From a virus: DNA of 64,000 nucleotides. The notes below the pieces were generated by a model. It did no database searches, was not told where the DNA came from, and was given only the letters and a program-made list of their open reading frames with translations. Positions 16,310 to 25,193 of this stretch are shown in pieces (within the stretch, counting starts at the first letter, position 1; every line of letters begins with the position of its first letter). The translations under genes and the position numbers were made by a program. Location of the stretch: the IMG/VR virus record IMGVR_UViG_3300020173_000943, positions 1 to 64,000 of that record. The stretch is one strand, 5' to 3'.

Positions 16310-16625
16310 GTTTATCAATAAATTGTTTGATTTGTTCTTTTGAACTGTCACCATATAATGTTCCTAATACAGTTGTACTTGAATCAGTGTGTTCAAATAC
16401 TTTAACGCAGGGAACCCCGTGTACTGTGAATCTGTTGTATGTAGAGGGATTAGGATCTACTTCTGATTGTGCAAAGTTAACTTCACTATAGCTAGATTCT
16501 AGTTGTGCAAAGTTAGTTTGAAACTGACTGCTAGGGCCGTTCCAGTTAGCATAGAACAACATCACACACCGACCACGTGTAGTATCTAAGTACTCGTTAA
16601 AGTTTGTATCTGTAACTTCTTTCAT
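16302..16625 (-). CDS. Thioredoxin-fold protein lacking the redox cysteines
   Basis: 107 aa with thioredoxin layout: VMLFYANWNGPSSQF carries the active-site region at 29-32 as N-G-P-S in place of C-G-P-C, and GVPCVKVF has the cis-proline. With both catalytic cysteines replaced it cannot work as a disulfide reductase. A scaffold or partner role, as for thioredoxin in some polymerase complexes, is possible. It is translated together with the halogenase (8-base overlap). AAGGAAG precedes the start. Confidence 0.82.
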   Translation of the reverse strand: MKEVTDTNFNEYLDTTRGRCVMLFYANWNGPSSQFQTNFAQLESSYSEVNFAQSEVDPNPSTYNRFTVHGVPCVKVFEHTDSSTTVLGTLYGDSSKEQIKQFIDKHV

Positions 16626-16633
16626 ACTAGTGT

Positions 16634-17350
16634 CTAACTTCCTTTTATATTTGGCTTTTCCCAGACTTTTTCAACCTGTGAAGTTTTTATACTGAAATAG
16701 ATATGTATTCTATCTGTGTCGCCATAATTTACAACATCATGAGGTTGTGTACTATTAATAATATAACACCCGTCAGTTGGCATTAAGAACGGAGTTCCGC
16801 CTATTGTCCAATTGGTTTTATCATTAGTGTATAAAGGTAAATGTACTGTAAGCCATTGTGGCTCATCTTGATGCATACCTAAGCGTGTTCCTGGTGTATG
16901 TTTTACTACTACCCATTCAAATGCATCTTTATCTAATCCCATATCAATTAGTGCATTGTGTATATCTAACAAATAACCAAATAACTGTTCTTCTTTAATA
17001 CTATATAACCCACACCCTTGTCCATATACACAACCCCAACTGTTAGGTTCTGTAGTTTCTCCTTGGTAGAGAAATTCAGTATCTGAATATTTTTCTAAAA
17101 ATTGTTTATACCAATCACGGGCTTTCTCTAGATCAAACTCAAACCATTTATGCATTTGAAATCCTAGATCATGGTATGGATATATTTCACTTACACGATT
17201 AAAACTAGGAGCAAAGGTTTCTCTGCCTTGAGCGTTTTTAAAATGGCATCTATCTGGATTATTCTTTTTATCGTAGTCTACATATTCGTGATAGTCAGCG
17301 AACATTTTTCCTGTGGCGTCTTGGCAGGGCGTATCGTTAAAACGCTCCAT
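16634..17350 (-). CDS. Fe(II)/2-oxoglutarate oxygenase, Asp/Asn beta-hydroxylase-like
   Basis: 238 aa. The iron triad appears as His160-x-Asp162 in MHQDEP and His204 in TQPHDVVN; Arg214 in DTDRIHIYF would bind 2-oxoglutarate. LTVHLPLYTND between them is the usual core strand of the aspartyl/asparaginyl beta-hydroxylase family. Such enzymes hydroxylate protein side chains or free substrates. A long Cys-containing N-terminal region (1-110) is extra and has GCVYGQGCGLY. It lies 8 bases upstream of the thioredoxin-fold gene in the same operon. Confidence 0.85.
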   Translation of the reverse strand: MERFNDTPCQDATGKMFADYHEYVDYDKKNNPDRCHFKNAQGRETFAPSFNRVSEIYPYHDLGFQMHKWFEFDLEKARDWYKQFLEKYSDTEFLYQGETTEPNSWGCVYGQGCGLYSIKEEQLFGYLLDIHNALIDMGLDKDAFEWVVVKHTPGTRLGMHQDEPQWLTVHLPLYTNDKTNWTIGGTPFLMPTDGCYIINSTQPHDVVNYGDTDRIHIYFSIKTSQVEKVWEKPNIKGS

Positions 17351-17355
17351 AACAA

Positions 17356-18603
17356 TTAACTAGAATAAGTTTCTAGGCTTAAATTAACTGGAATAAGTTT
17401 TGATGTTTTAGAATTAAGATCTACAATAGCCATATCACTACCTAACCCTGCATCACTAAAATCAAACTTGTAAGGTGCCAACATTGTAACACTATCAGTA
17501 TCATTAATTGATCCTGAAGTAATATTTGCAGTACCTAAGTCCATAACTTCGTTAATTGCAGTTCCTTCAACTTTAAAAACTTTAGTTGTTGGATTTACCA
17601 TGCTTGGATTTTGTATTGATGGAAACAAGTAAACGTCTCCAGCATTAATAACTGGTTTACTACCTAGTGACTCATTAGTTGCAAAGCTATCAATAGCAAG
17701 TGTATCTAAGTTTAATGATACAAACTCTTTACAGCCTTCCCAACAAGTATGTGTTAATAATGTGTTACCGTTCATAGTTCCGTATTTGAAACCCATTTGT
17801 CCACCCATGTCATCTGTGCTAGATGAATCATAAGCAACTGATTGAACTGTATCACCGTCATATACCCAGAAGTTAAATTCTGTAGTACCGTCCATAATTA
17901 ATGGAGCACCAACTGCTTTAGTTCCGTTTGTATTAACATGATAAAATGCACCGTTAGTTGGAGCTTCATGTGCAGTAATTGTATTTGTTTCCATGTCTAA
18001 TGTTAACAACTTGTTAGTTGTTTTACCATATGGAAAAAATACAACTTCATTTAAATCTTCTACGTACACACTATGAATAGAAGCAAACTTTTCTTCTGTT
18101 TCGTGTACAGTAAATGTATTAGCAACAGTATCAAACACAATAATCATTCCACTCATAATTGGTGGATAAACAATTTTAGTACCAACTGTAATTGGGCGAC
18201 CAAAGTTAAAGTGTCCACAGAATGTTTTAGGAGTTTCTGAGCCGTGTACTGTAACACCTTTTTCTTCAATCATTGTAACTTCATTAGTATCTAAGTTTAC
18301 AGCCGCTACTCTAATAATGCTGTCTACTTTGTCTTTTTGTGTACGCATTACATATGCTGTATTACCTACAACTGCAATACCTCGGTATCTGTCACCGTTA
18401 TCACTTTTATCAAAAAAGTCTACAAATGTAGTACTATCTGCATTTACTCTAAGCAATCCTGCTCTTGCACCTGCATCTTTGTTAAAATCTCTTGTTTCTT
18501 CGCCTTCGTGACGTGCTTTTCCGTTAGTGATTACTGACAAAAATTCACCATTTCCTAAGTGGTATGGTTCGTCTAATACCTGTGTAAAATATGTGTTGCT
18601 CAT
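17356..18603 (-). CDS. Beta-propeller-like protein, 415 aa
   Basis: Built of repeating units of four short strands with patterns such as VVGNTAYVMRT, VVFFPYGKTTNKLLTLDMETNTITAH and VGTKIVYPPIMSGMIIVFDT, as in six- or seven-bladed propellers. No signal peptide or catalytic motif. A late promoter (GATAAATA) and an AGGAGATAA ribosome site precede it, so it should be made late. Possibly a virion or cell-surface binding protein. Similar in style to the two plus-strand propeller genes at 25616-27965. Confidence 0.66.
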   Translation of the reverse strand: MSNTYFTQVLDEPYHLGNGEFLSVITNGKARHEGEETRDFNKDAGARAGLLRVNADSTTFVDFFDKSDNGDRYRGIAVVGNTAYVMRTQKDKVDSIIRVAAVNLDTNEVTMIEEKGVTVHGSETPKTFCGHFNFGRPITVGTKIVYPPIMSGMIIVFDTVANTFTVHETEEKFASIHSVYVEDLNEVVFFPYGKTTNKLLTLDMETNTITAHEAPTNGAFYHVNTNGTKAVGAPLIMDGTTEFNFWVYDGDTVQSVAYDSSSTDDMGGQMGFKYGTMNGNTLLTHTCWEGCKEFVSLNLDTLAIDSFATNESLGSKPVINAGDVYLFPSIQNPSMVNPTTKVFKVEGTAINEVMDLGTANITSGSINDTDSVTMLAPYKFDFSDAGLGSDMAIVDLNSKTSKLIPVNLSLETYSS

Positions 18604-18621
18604 TATTATCTCCTGTTACTG

Positions 18622-19350
18622 TTATTTATCTGCTATATTGCAGTTTATTAATAAAAGCGATTGCATAAAATCGTCATCAACTCTGGACAATAAGTGTACT
18701 CGCTCTGTACTTCCGTTATTTTCTGTACCATGTGGAACTAGGGTATTAATTATATATCCTTTGCCCAATTCCATGTGATATGTTCGTTCTCTGTTTTCGC
18801 CAAAAGTAAAAACAGCATCTTTATTTGTATAAAATGGAACATGTAGTTTTCTAGTTTTTCCGTCAGTATGTGTATTAACTTTAAGTCCACTAGGGTGTAA
18901 TGCTATTAACATCTGTCTTAATGATTGCAAAGATAGTGTTTCTAACATTTTGTTTAAGATACCAAATTTATAAACTTGCATTGGTACACAATCATAATAG
19001 AATTTTTCTTCATCTAAATTTTGTAATTCAGGATACATATCAATGTTAGCTTGTGATTTACTTGGACATGGAATATCTCGCTCTATTGGCCAACTAACAC
19101 TCCAACCTTGTACGTTTCCTTGATAATTTCCAACTGCATTTTCTTTTTGAAATCTATCATATATTTCAGGACGTAGATATTCTTTAGAATTAAAACTAAA
19201 GCATAAATTTTGTAATCGTGTTTTTAATTGTGTATAATAGAATTCTAAATCATCTTTATTAATGCTAAAGTCTAATTCAATTATATCCCATTCGAGACTA
19301 TTAAATAATGCATCAACATCTGTTATATCTTTAGCAGTTAATAATCTCAT
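18622..19350 (-). CDS. Fe(II)/2-oxoglutarate oxygenase, Asp/Asn beta-hydroxylase-like
   Basis: 242 aa. Iron ligands His161-x-Asp163 (THTDGKTRKLHVPF) and His207 (VPHGTENNG) with Arg217 (STERVHLL) for 2-oxoglutarate. The N-terminal 90 residues are unrelated to those of the oxygenase at 16634, so the substrates probably differ. It overlaps the next upstream oxygenase gene by 4 bases. A late promoter motif lies over its 3' end region and serves the downstream propeller gene. Confidence 0.85.
   Translation of the reverse strand: MRLLTAKDITDVDALFNSLEWDIIELDFSINKDDLEFYYTQLKTRLQNLCFSFNSKEYLRPEIYDRFQKENAVGNYQGNVQGWSVSWPIERDIPCPSKSQANIDMYPELQNLDEEKFYYDCVPMQVYKFGILNKMLETLSLQSLRQMLIALHPSGLKVNTHTDGKTRKLHVPFYTNKDAVFTFGENRERTYHMELGKGYIINTLVPHGTENNGSTERVHLLSRVDDDFMQSLLLINCNIADK
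18623..18630 (-). promoter_or_regulatory. T4-type late promoter motif, minus strand
   Basis: TATTTATC on the plus strand reads GATAAATA on the minus strand, 20 bases ahead of the propeller gene start at 18603. It lies in the last bases and just past the stop of the oxygenase gene. Distance and strand fit a late promoter. Confidence 0.65.
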
Positions 19351-19898
19351 ATGTAATGTTCAGCAGGTACTTTAAAAAATAAATGTACTCTATCTGTTTC
19401 TCCGTTATTAATAGTACCGTGTGGGCGTCTAGTATTTATTAGATATGCTTTTCCAATAACTAACGAATATTTTTTATCACCAAATACAAAACATGCATCA
19501 GGGTTACTTAGTATAGGAATATGTATTTTAAGATATCTATCAGTGTCGGTGTGCTGTGCTATTTCAGTTCCGGGTGGATGGCCGCTAATACTAAACTGTC
19601 TTGCTTGAGGAAATTTTACTTTAAGTCTATTAATTACACCGTATACTAATTCAGTATCTCTATAATCATCGCTACCTTCCTTGTGTACATTCCAAGGTGG
19701 ACAAGGTATTGTTAAGTCGTCTAAATTACTTTGTATACCCCAACCGTATACACCATCAGTTTTATGTTTTTCACTATTAACAGTATCAGCTACATTAGTA
19801 AATTTTAAATGTTCAAAGTTTGTTTGTAATCCTATGTAGTAACTTCTAAAGTCACTATATTCGATCCCTATAGGTAATTCTTTTACATCAAAGCTCAT
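19347..19898 (-). CDS. Fe(II)/2-oxoglutarate oxygenase, Asp/Asn beta-hydroxylase-like, short
   Basis: 183 aa, the smallest of the seven. His116-x-Asp118 (QHTDTDRYLKIHIPI), His160 (RRPHGTINNG) and Arg170 (TDRVHLFF) are complete. The segment from residue 105 on closely resembles the neighbour at 18622, so these two are probably recent paralogues. Overlaps the phosphatase gene upstream by 11 bases and the oxygenase downstream by 4. Confidence 0.86.
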   Translation of the reverse strand: MSFDVKELPIGIEYSDFRSYYIGLQTNFEHLKFTNVADTVNSEKHKTDGVYGWGIQSNLDDLTIPCPPWNVHKEGSDDYRDTELVYGVINRLKVKFPQARQFSISGHPPGTEIAQHTDTDRYLKIHIPILSNPDACFVFGDKKYSLVIGKAYLINTRRPHGTINNGETDRVHLFFKVPAEHYI

Positions 19899-20316
19899 CT
19901 AGTGTATTCCTTATAATTGTATATGCATACTTTCCATTATGTTTAATTCTAGTATTATTTACATAATCTGCAACTGCTTTGCTACGTGATTCGCCTTTCA
20001 TACAATGAACATGAATTGTTCCACAAGCATCTTTAAGGAAATTTGAAATGTGTTGAATTTGTGTTAGGGTTGGTGCAACTGCTTTGTAATATGATTGTAT
20101 ATCTTCTCCCCAATTTGTTTGATCTTCAGCAACATCATCAAAACATAAATTTAATACATTGGGATGAAATTGTTTAAAATAAGGCTCACTGTTTGGACCA
20201 CCTGTTGAATCAATGCAAATATAATAATCATTAGTATCTTCAACTGTTACATCTGTGATATTTTCACTTTGCATTTTAGATACAAAGTCTTTCTTACTAT
20301 AACTTACGGCAATCAT
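19888..20316 (-). CDS. Dual-specificity/tyrosine phosphatase-like protein
   Basis: 142 aa with the phosphatase loop H-C-x5-R-S: His104, Cys105, Arg111 and Ser112 in VHCMKGESRS. Upstream, LNLCFDD (55-61) sits where the general-acid loop of small dual-specificity phosphatases lies. The usual hydrophobic core of the family is recognisable, so it should be active on phosphotyrosine, phosphoserine or a small phosphate ester. It is tightly coupled between two oxygenase genes (20-base overlap upstream). Confidence 0.82.
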   Translation of the reverse strand: MIAVSYSKKDFVSKMQSENITDVTVEDTNDYYICIDSTGGPNSEPYFKQFHPNVLNLCFDDVAEDQTNWGEDIQSYYKAVAPTLTQIQHISNFLKDACGTIHVHCMKGESRSKAVADYVNNTRIKHNGKYAYTIIRNTLDEL

Positions 20317-20944
20317 CTGTCCAAACCTTTCCGTATAAATGTATCCTATCCGTTGTACCTTTGTTTTCTACACTATGCGGAATAGTTGTGTTAACAAGAT
20401 AAGCCCAGCCTACTTCCATATGGTATTCTTTTCCGCCTATTATCCAATTACTGTCTGCATTGGTATGTATAGGTATGTGTACACGTATTTTATCTGGAGC
20501 GTCTTGGTGTGTAATTAATTTAGTACCTGGTGTATGAATAGTTACTAACCATTTCTTACTACGCATAGGCAAATTGTTTACTAAATCTAATCCATATCCT
20601 TTAAAACATTCCCTTGGATTAAGCTCGTCATTATCATTATCTCTATACTCTGGCTTTGCACACCCTTGTTCAAATGGTTTAGGTCCCGGTTCATCACTAT
20701 TCCAACAAAGAGTATAGTATGCTGTATCGTCCATTAGACGATGCCCTGTCTTTGCTTCAGGATCACTAATAGGAAACTGCCATACATGTTGTTGTTCACC
20801 TATAACAAATTTCCAATCGCTGTAATCTTTTTCTAAGTCAGCGTACCAACTTTGTATTTCATCCGGATTAACTCTGCATAACTTTTTAACTGCCCAGCCT
20901 AAGTCTGCTTGGTCATGTTCCTCTATGTAACGCTTCATCTCCAT
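20297..20944 (-). CDS. Fe(II)/2-oxoglutarate oxygenase, Asp/Asn beta-hydroxylase-like
   Basis: 215 aa. His146-x-Asp148 (THQDAPDKIRVHIPIH), His190 (IPHSVENKG) and Arg200 (TDRIHLYG) form a complete site. The order H-x-D, 40-45 residues, H-x10-R is the same as in the other island oxygenases. GAGG lies 8 bases before the ATG at 20944, which overlaps the upstream stop, so I keep that start over the ATG two codons later. Confidence 0.86.
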   Translation of the reverse strand: MEMKRYIEEHDQADLGWAVKKLCRVNPDEIQSWYADLEKDYSDWKFVIGEQQHVWQFPISDPEAKTGHRLMDDTAYYTLCWNSDEPGPKPFEQGCAKPEYRDNDNDELNPRECFKGYGLDLVNNLPMRSKKWLVTIHTPGTKLITHQDAPDKIRVHIPIHTNADSNWIIGGKEYHMEVGWAYLVNTTIPHSVENKGTTDRIHLYGKVWTDDCRKL

Positions 20945-22413
20945 TAGGCGTACCTCTGATGTGTTAGTCTAACACCGTTACGCACTCGTGAATTCATATC
21001 AACTGCAACATAGTCGTGTCCATACAACACAAGATCGTCTGGTATTTGAGCTTCAAACTTTGCCCATTGTTGTTCTAACTCTTCTGGACCTAGATTCCAA
21101 TGAAGCATTTCGCTTGACCATATGTTTGTAGTCCATAATACCTTAGTACCATGCACACTATTAATAACATCAAATAATTTAGTATTATCATATACAAGAT
21201 CTACTACATGAAATTCATGTTTTAAATTTTTATATCTTTCCCAGAGTCTTTGAAATGCTAAACTACCACCAAAGTCTTTTAATTCTTGTTCCCAAAACTG
21301 TTTATAGTTTCCTCTATAGGTACTACTAAAATTATATTCAAGATCATGTTCAAGTAACCAAGCATCTAAATCATACCCGTCCCATGTTTCTAATAAATGC
21401 TTTTTATAGTTTAAACTTGCTTCGCACCAATCAAAATAATGTACTGTTGTACCCGCATGAAAGCCGTTAGCATTTAAAATAGCAAGAGGTTTAAAACCTG
21501 CGGCCGCACTAAACAGATGATCAATTAGTTTGCCTCCTGTACGAACACCTTCACTACTTAATGTTTCAGTATTAAAAGCATATACACGATTCTTTTCAAT
21601 TTCTTCTTGATATCCTAACTTACGTATCCACGCTCTTTGACTTTGATTTGTTAATTCGTCTACTACAGGGCTTTGTTTGTCATACCATACTTTGCTTAAT
21701 TTTTCAGAATCAATGTACGGATACAAAAATACTTTGCAGGCTCGCATATCGTTGTCTAAATTATCAATCTGTATGTTTTTACGCATAGCAATATCAATCC
21801 AATTAGAACCATCGCTAGTTGTAGCATACTTACTTGTGCCTTGCATGGGTTTAATCCATTTAGGTGTGTAAGTACTGTGAATAGTATCGTCACTTAGACA
21901 ATAATTTTGTAACTCCGGTTTTCTGTCCCAAAAAACACCCATCTCATCAAATGCTGGCTTTCCTAATTCAACCCATTTACTTAAATTTACAAACAAGTAT
22001 TGTCTATGTAACCCAGGGTATGCACCTTTAGTAAGATAATGTTGATTCTTCTTGTCCATAATATGTCCAACTACAAAAAACTGCGGATTATTTTTTGCAT
22101 ATTCCACACTTTGTTGCACTAAGTTTGGACCTCTAAACAATAACAGTCCTTGACATGCTACCATTGCAAACTCTTTGCCTTTTACTAGTGCTTCTTCAAG
22201 AATTGTTTCAACACGGTTATGAAATCCTACGTAACTACACATGTTCATCTTTAACATACGGTTAACATAAAAATATGTCATATCAAAAGAACGCTTTTGT
22301 ACTGTAGCATCTGGTATGTCACGACTAATATTAAGAATTCCTACACCAACACGATTGTCGAGATTGAGATTCTCGTAGTATCTATCAGCTGTGATGCTAT
22401 TCCAGTCTTTCAT
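20944..22413 (-). CDS. Large conserved hypothetical protein, 489 aa
   Basis: I do not recognise an enzyme family with confidence. The N-terminal 200 residues include VACQGLLLFRGPN and VVGHIMDKKNQHY and read like a nucleotide- or sugar-binding Rossmann fold. The C-terminal third is rich in Trp and Tyr: YFDWCEASLNYK, LEYNFSSTYRGN, VLWTTNIWSSEMLHWN and DLVLYGHDYVA. A glycosyl- or methyltransferase-like role is possible. It sits between two oxygenase genes and overlaps one by a single base. Confidence 0.62.
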   Translation of the reverse strand: MKDWNSITADRYYENLNLDNRVGVGILNISRDIPDATVQKRSFDMTYFYVNRMLKMNMCSYVGFHNRVETILEEALVKGKEFAMVACQGLLLFRGPNLVQQSVEYAKNNPQFFVVGHIMDKKNQHYLTKGAYPGLHRQYLFVNLSKWVELGKPAFDEMGVFWDRKPELQNYCLSDDTIHSTYTPKWIKPMQGTSKYATTSDGSNWIDIAMRKNIQIDNLDNDMRACKVFLYPYIDSEKLSKVWYDKQSPVVDELTNQSQRAWIRKLGYQEEIEKNRVYAFNTETLSSEGVRTGGKLIDHLFSAAAGFKPLAILNANGFHAGTTVHYFDWCEASLNYKKHLLETWDGYDLDAWLLEHDLEYNFSSTYRGNYKQFWEQELKDFGGSLAFQRLWERYKNLKHEFHVVDLVYDNTKLFDVINSVHGTKVLWTTNIWSSEMLHWNLGPEELEQQWAKFEAQIPDDLVLYGHDYVAVDMNSRVRNGVRLTHQRYA

Positions 22414-22414
22414 G

Positions 22415-23113
22415 TTACCCTTGATTAGTATAATAGCTTTGTCTTAGCACGTAAAAGAAATCTCTAATACGTCTACCTAATTCATAATGTATAATCATAT
22501 GTATACGAGGTTTATCACTATCGTTATATACTGCATGTACATTTGATATGTCCATTAAGAATGCACTACCGCTATCTTCAAACGGCACTATGCCGTGATC
22601 TTTAAAAATAAATTTGCAATTTTCTGGATTATTTAAACTAATATTGCAAACACTTAAACGTTTTTCTTCATCTGACCTATCTTGATGTGGAAGTATGTAA
22701 CCGCCTGGTTCAAGCAACATAAATCTTACTCGATTTAAAAACTCTGCAGGCCACACATCTGTTAAAAACTTTTTAGTAATAGGACATTCGTCTGCTACCC
22801 AAGTCCAATCTAATTGTTTGATAGTTTCATCTCTATCACCATACCCACCTAAACTTTGTGTGTCATCATTTAATCCGTGTAGTGTTAAACTTTTCCAACC
22901 TTTGCCATATGTAGTTTCTCTATGTGGATAAAACTTGTCTGCAAGTGCTTCTGCTTCTGCATACATTTCTTTCCAAGGTTGATTATCCAAAGCACTTAGC
23001 CTAAAACAAGGCCAGCCGCTTTCCATTACAATCCATTTAGGGTCAAATTGCTCTGGGTACTTTACAGTAACAATGTCTTTCCTACGCTTTATATGTTCTA
23101 TATCTGCTGTCAT
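22415..23113 (-). CDS. Fe(II)/2-oxoglutarate oxygenase, Asp/Asn beta-hydroxylase-like
   Basis: 232 aa. PGGYILPHQDRSDE gives His143-x-Asp145; SNVHAVYND gives His193; KPRIHMIIH gives Arg203. The N-terminal block GKGWKSLTLHG (71-81) is shared with the oxygenase at 31162, which marks these two as one sub-family distinct from the HTD sub-group. It is the first gene of the 15194-23113 minus block; a 39-base gap separates it from the divergent radical SAM gene. Confidence 0.86.
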   Translation of the reverse strand: MTADIEHIKRRKDIVTVKYPEQFDPKWIVMESGWPCFRLSALDNQPWKEMYAEAEALADKFYPHRETTYGKGWKSLTLHGLNDDTQSLGGYGDRDETIKQLDWTWVADECPITKKFLTDVWPAEFLNRVRFMLLEPGGYILPHQDRSDEEKRLSVCNISLNNPENCKFIFKDHGIVPFEDSGSAFLMDISNVHAVYNDSDKPRIHMIIHYELGRRIRDFFYVLRQSYYTNQG

Positions 23114-23152
23114 AACTCTACTATATCATTAAACTATCTGTTAAATATACTT

Positions 23153-24130
23153 ATGCCATACCTAACAGCTAATACCTTAGATGCGATTGTAGTAGATTTT
23201 ACAAGTCATTGTAATTCTATGTGCGGAAATTGTAGTAGGAATCTAGGTGGTGTTAAGGTAAATCCTTTAATGCCATTAAGCCATATGACTATGAAAACAT
23301 GGAAAAATATCATAGATAATGCTACTACTAATGAAATAATATTTAATGGTAGTTATGGAGATCCGTTAATGAATCCTATACTAGTTGAAGCACTCGAATA
23401 TGCCGCTTCAGAAGATATACAAATTATGATTCATACTAACGGTGGTATAGGTGTGCCAGAACAATACGTTGCACTAGCAAATGTATTAAAGAAGTTTAAA
23501 CAACCTAGTGGCATTACTTGGAGTATAGACGGATTAGAAGATACTAATCACTTGTATAGACGAGGTGTTATATGGGAACGTATTATGAACAATGCCAAAG
23601 CATTTATACAAGCTGGTGGTAAAGCACGTTGGCGTATGCTAGTATTTGATCATAATGCACACCAGTTAGAAGAATGTGAACAACTATCTAAAGACATGGG
23701 CTTTTTAAAGTTTGATGTCAATGGTGGATTTGCATTTACTGCTCTTAATAGTATGGTTGATAATGCTATTGAAAAATTTAAAGAAAATAAAAAGGACAAA
23801 GCTCGTGTAATTAAATATGATAGTAAACATCTTGATCATATTGAACGATTAGAAAAAATTAAAGACTTTAGTGACACTACTATTAAATGCAAATGGCAGA
23901 ACAAAAGAAAAATACAAATAAACCATGTAGGTGAAGTATTACCGTGTTGTTACTTACTAAGTGACCGTTGGCCTAAAGACATTAATAGTCCATATGCTAA
24001 ACAACAAAAAGATGTTGTATGGCCTAACGTAAATGATAAGTCACTAACAGATATAATTGAAGGTGAAGAATTATTAATGCCAAGTAAAAACAGATTTAAA
24101 ATATGTGAGGTAACCTGCGGTGAAATGTAA
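23153..24130 (+). CDS. Radical SAM enzyme with SPASM-like C-terminus (GDP-variant)
   Basis: 325 aa from MPYLTANTLD; the frame is open further upstream but that part overlaps the divergent gene. The 4Fe-4S motif C-x3-C-x2-C is Cys20, Cys24, Cys27 (HCNSMCGNC). The GGEP motif that holds the SAM amino group is replaced by GSYGDP. Near the end LPCCYLL and CEVTCGEM provide cysteines for an auxiliary cluster. The paralogue at 34355 has the same GDP change, so the two form a sub-family. Substrate unknown. Confidence 0.85.
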   Translation: MPYLTANTLDAIVVDFTSHCNSMCGNCSRNLGGVKVNPLMPLSHMTMKTWKNIIDNATTNEIIFNGSYGDPLMNPILVEALEYAASEDIQIMIHTNGGIGVPEQYVALANVLKKFKQPSGITWSIDGLEDTNHLYRRGVIWERIMNNAKAFIQAGGKARWRMLVFDHNAHQLEECEQLSKDMGFLKFDVNGGFAFTALNSMVDNAIEKFKENKKDKARVIKYDSKHLDHIERLEKIKDFSDTTIKCKWQNKRKIQINHVGEVLPCCYLLSDRWPKDINSPYAKQQKDVVWPNVNDKSLTDIIEGEELLMPSKNRFKICEVTCGEM

Positions 24131-25193
24131 GTACTTAGACAATCAAGTGTGTGTGCGATCAGATGGGCAATATCGTTTGTGTTGTGTTAGCCTTGAACAA
24201 AATAATAAAGAAAATATTAAAACACACACTCCACAAGAATGGCATGACAGCGATTTTCATAAAAAAACAAGAATGCAAATGTTAAAAGGTGAATGGCCTG
24301 ATGCTTGTACACGTTGCGAACTACAAGAACTACAAGGTATTGACAGTATGCGTACTAGGGTAAAACCAGACGGTACTAGATACGTTAGGAATTTCTTTGG
24401 TCCTGGAATAAGTCATCTTGATATTAGATTTGGTAATAGCTGTAATCTTAAATGTGTTAGCTGTTGGGAAATGAGCAGTAGTAGTATTGCTGAAGAAGCT
24501 ATTGAAATGAAAAAAGCTGGCATTGTTCCGTTGCACGGAGTACTTGAAGTTCCAAACTTTAATTGGGCTTCGGAAGAAACAATGAAAAAATTCGACGACT
24601 TACCTATTAGAGAAGTTTATCTAACAGGTGGTGAACCTATGATGGTTAGACACTTAGACAAGTTTTTAGAAAGACTTGATCCTAGCGTGTTAGTTAGATT
24701 TAATACTAACGGAACTATATGGAACCCTAAGATTGAAAAACTATTAAGAAGATTTAATATGGTAATCATGAGTCTTAGTTTAGATGCCGCAAGTAATAAA
24801 ATTGATTATATTAGAAGTGGAAGTAAATGGAGCGAGATAGAAGTTAATGCACAAAAGTATGCAGACTTTTGTAAGGTTGACGTAACTCCAACACTTAGTA
24901 TTCTTAATGCATTGTACTATAACGAAATTAAAGAGTATGCAGAAACAAATAATTTTAAATTGTACGATAATTTATTAATATTACCAGAATGGTTACATGT
25001 TAAAAATGCTCCAACTGTTTTAAAAGAACAGTTCAAAGGAATACACCCAGATGTTGATCAATGGGCAAATCATCCTAGTGATCCAAAAATTATTGAACAC
25101 TTCATAAGACAAATAACAAAACAAGATAATTGGCGTAAACTATATATTAAAGATTACTTGCCGGAGGTTGCACAAGCATATGGAATTGATTAA
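24120..25193 (+). CDS. Radical SAM enzyme with N-terminal twitch/SPASM-like cysteines
   Basis: 357 aa starting at GTG, overlapping the previous radical SAM gene by 11 bases. Radical SAM cysteines are Cys108, Cys112, Cys115 (SCNLKCVSCW), followed by TGGEPM. The auxiliary-cluster cysteines lie before, not after, the core: Cys3, Cys11, Cys21-Cys22, and Cys63/Cys66. This order (cysteine-rich N-terminus, then the barrel) recurs in four of the island's radical SAM proteins. SPASM enzymes often modify peptides or sugars. Confidence 0.86.
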   Translation: MKCKYLDNQVCVRSDGQYRLCCVSLEQNNKENIKTHTPQEWHDSDFHKKTRMQMLKGEWPDACTRCELQELQGIDSMRTRVKPDGTRYVRNFFGPGISHLDIRFGNSCNLKCVSCWEMSSSSIAEEAIEMKKAGIVPLHGVLEVPNFNWASEETMKKFDDLPIREVYLTGGEPMMVRHLDKFLERLDPSVLVRFNTNGTIWNPKIEKLLRRFNMVIMSLSLDAASNKIDYIRSGSKWSEIEVNAQKYADFCKVDVTPTLSILNALYYNEIKEYAETNNFKLYDNLLILPEWLHVKNAPTVLKEQFKGIHPDVDQWANHPSDPKIIEHFIRQITKQDNWRKLYIKDYLPEVAQAYGID

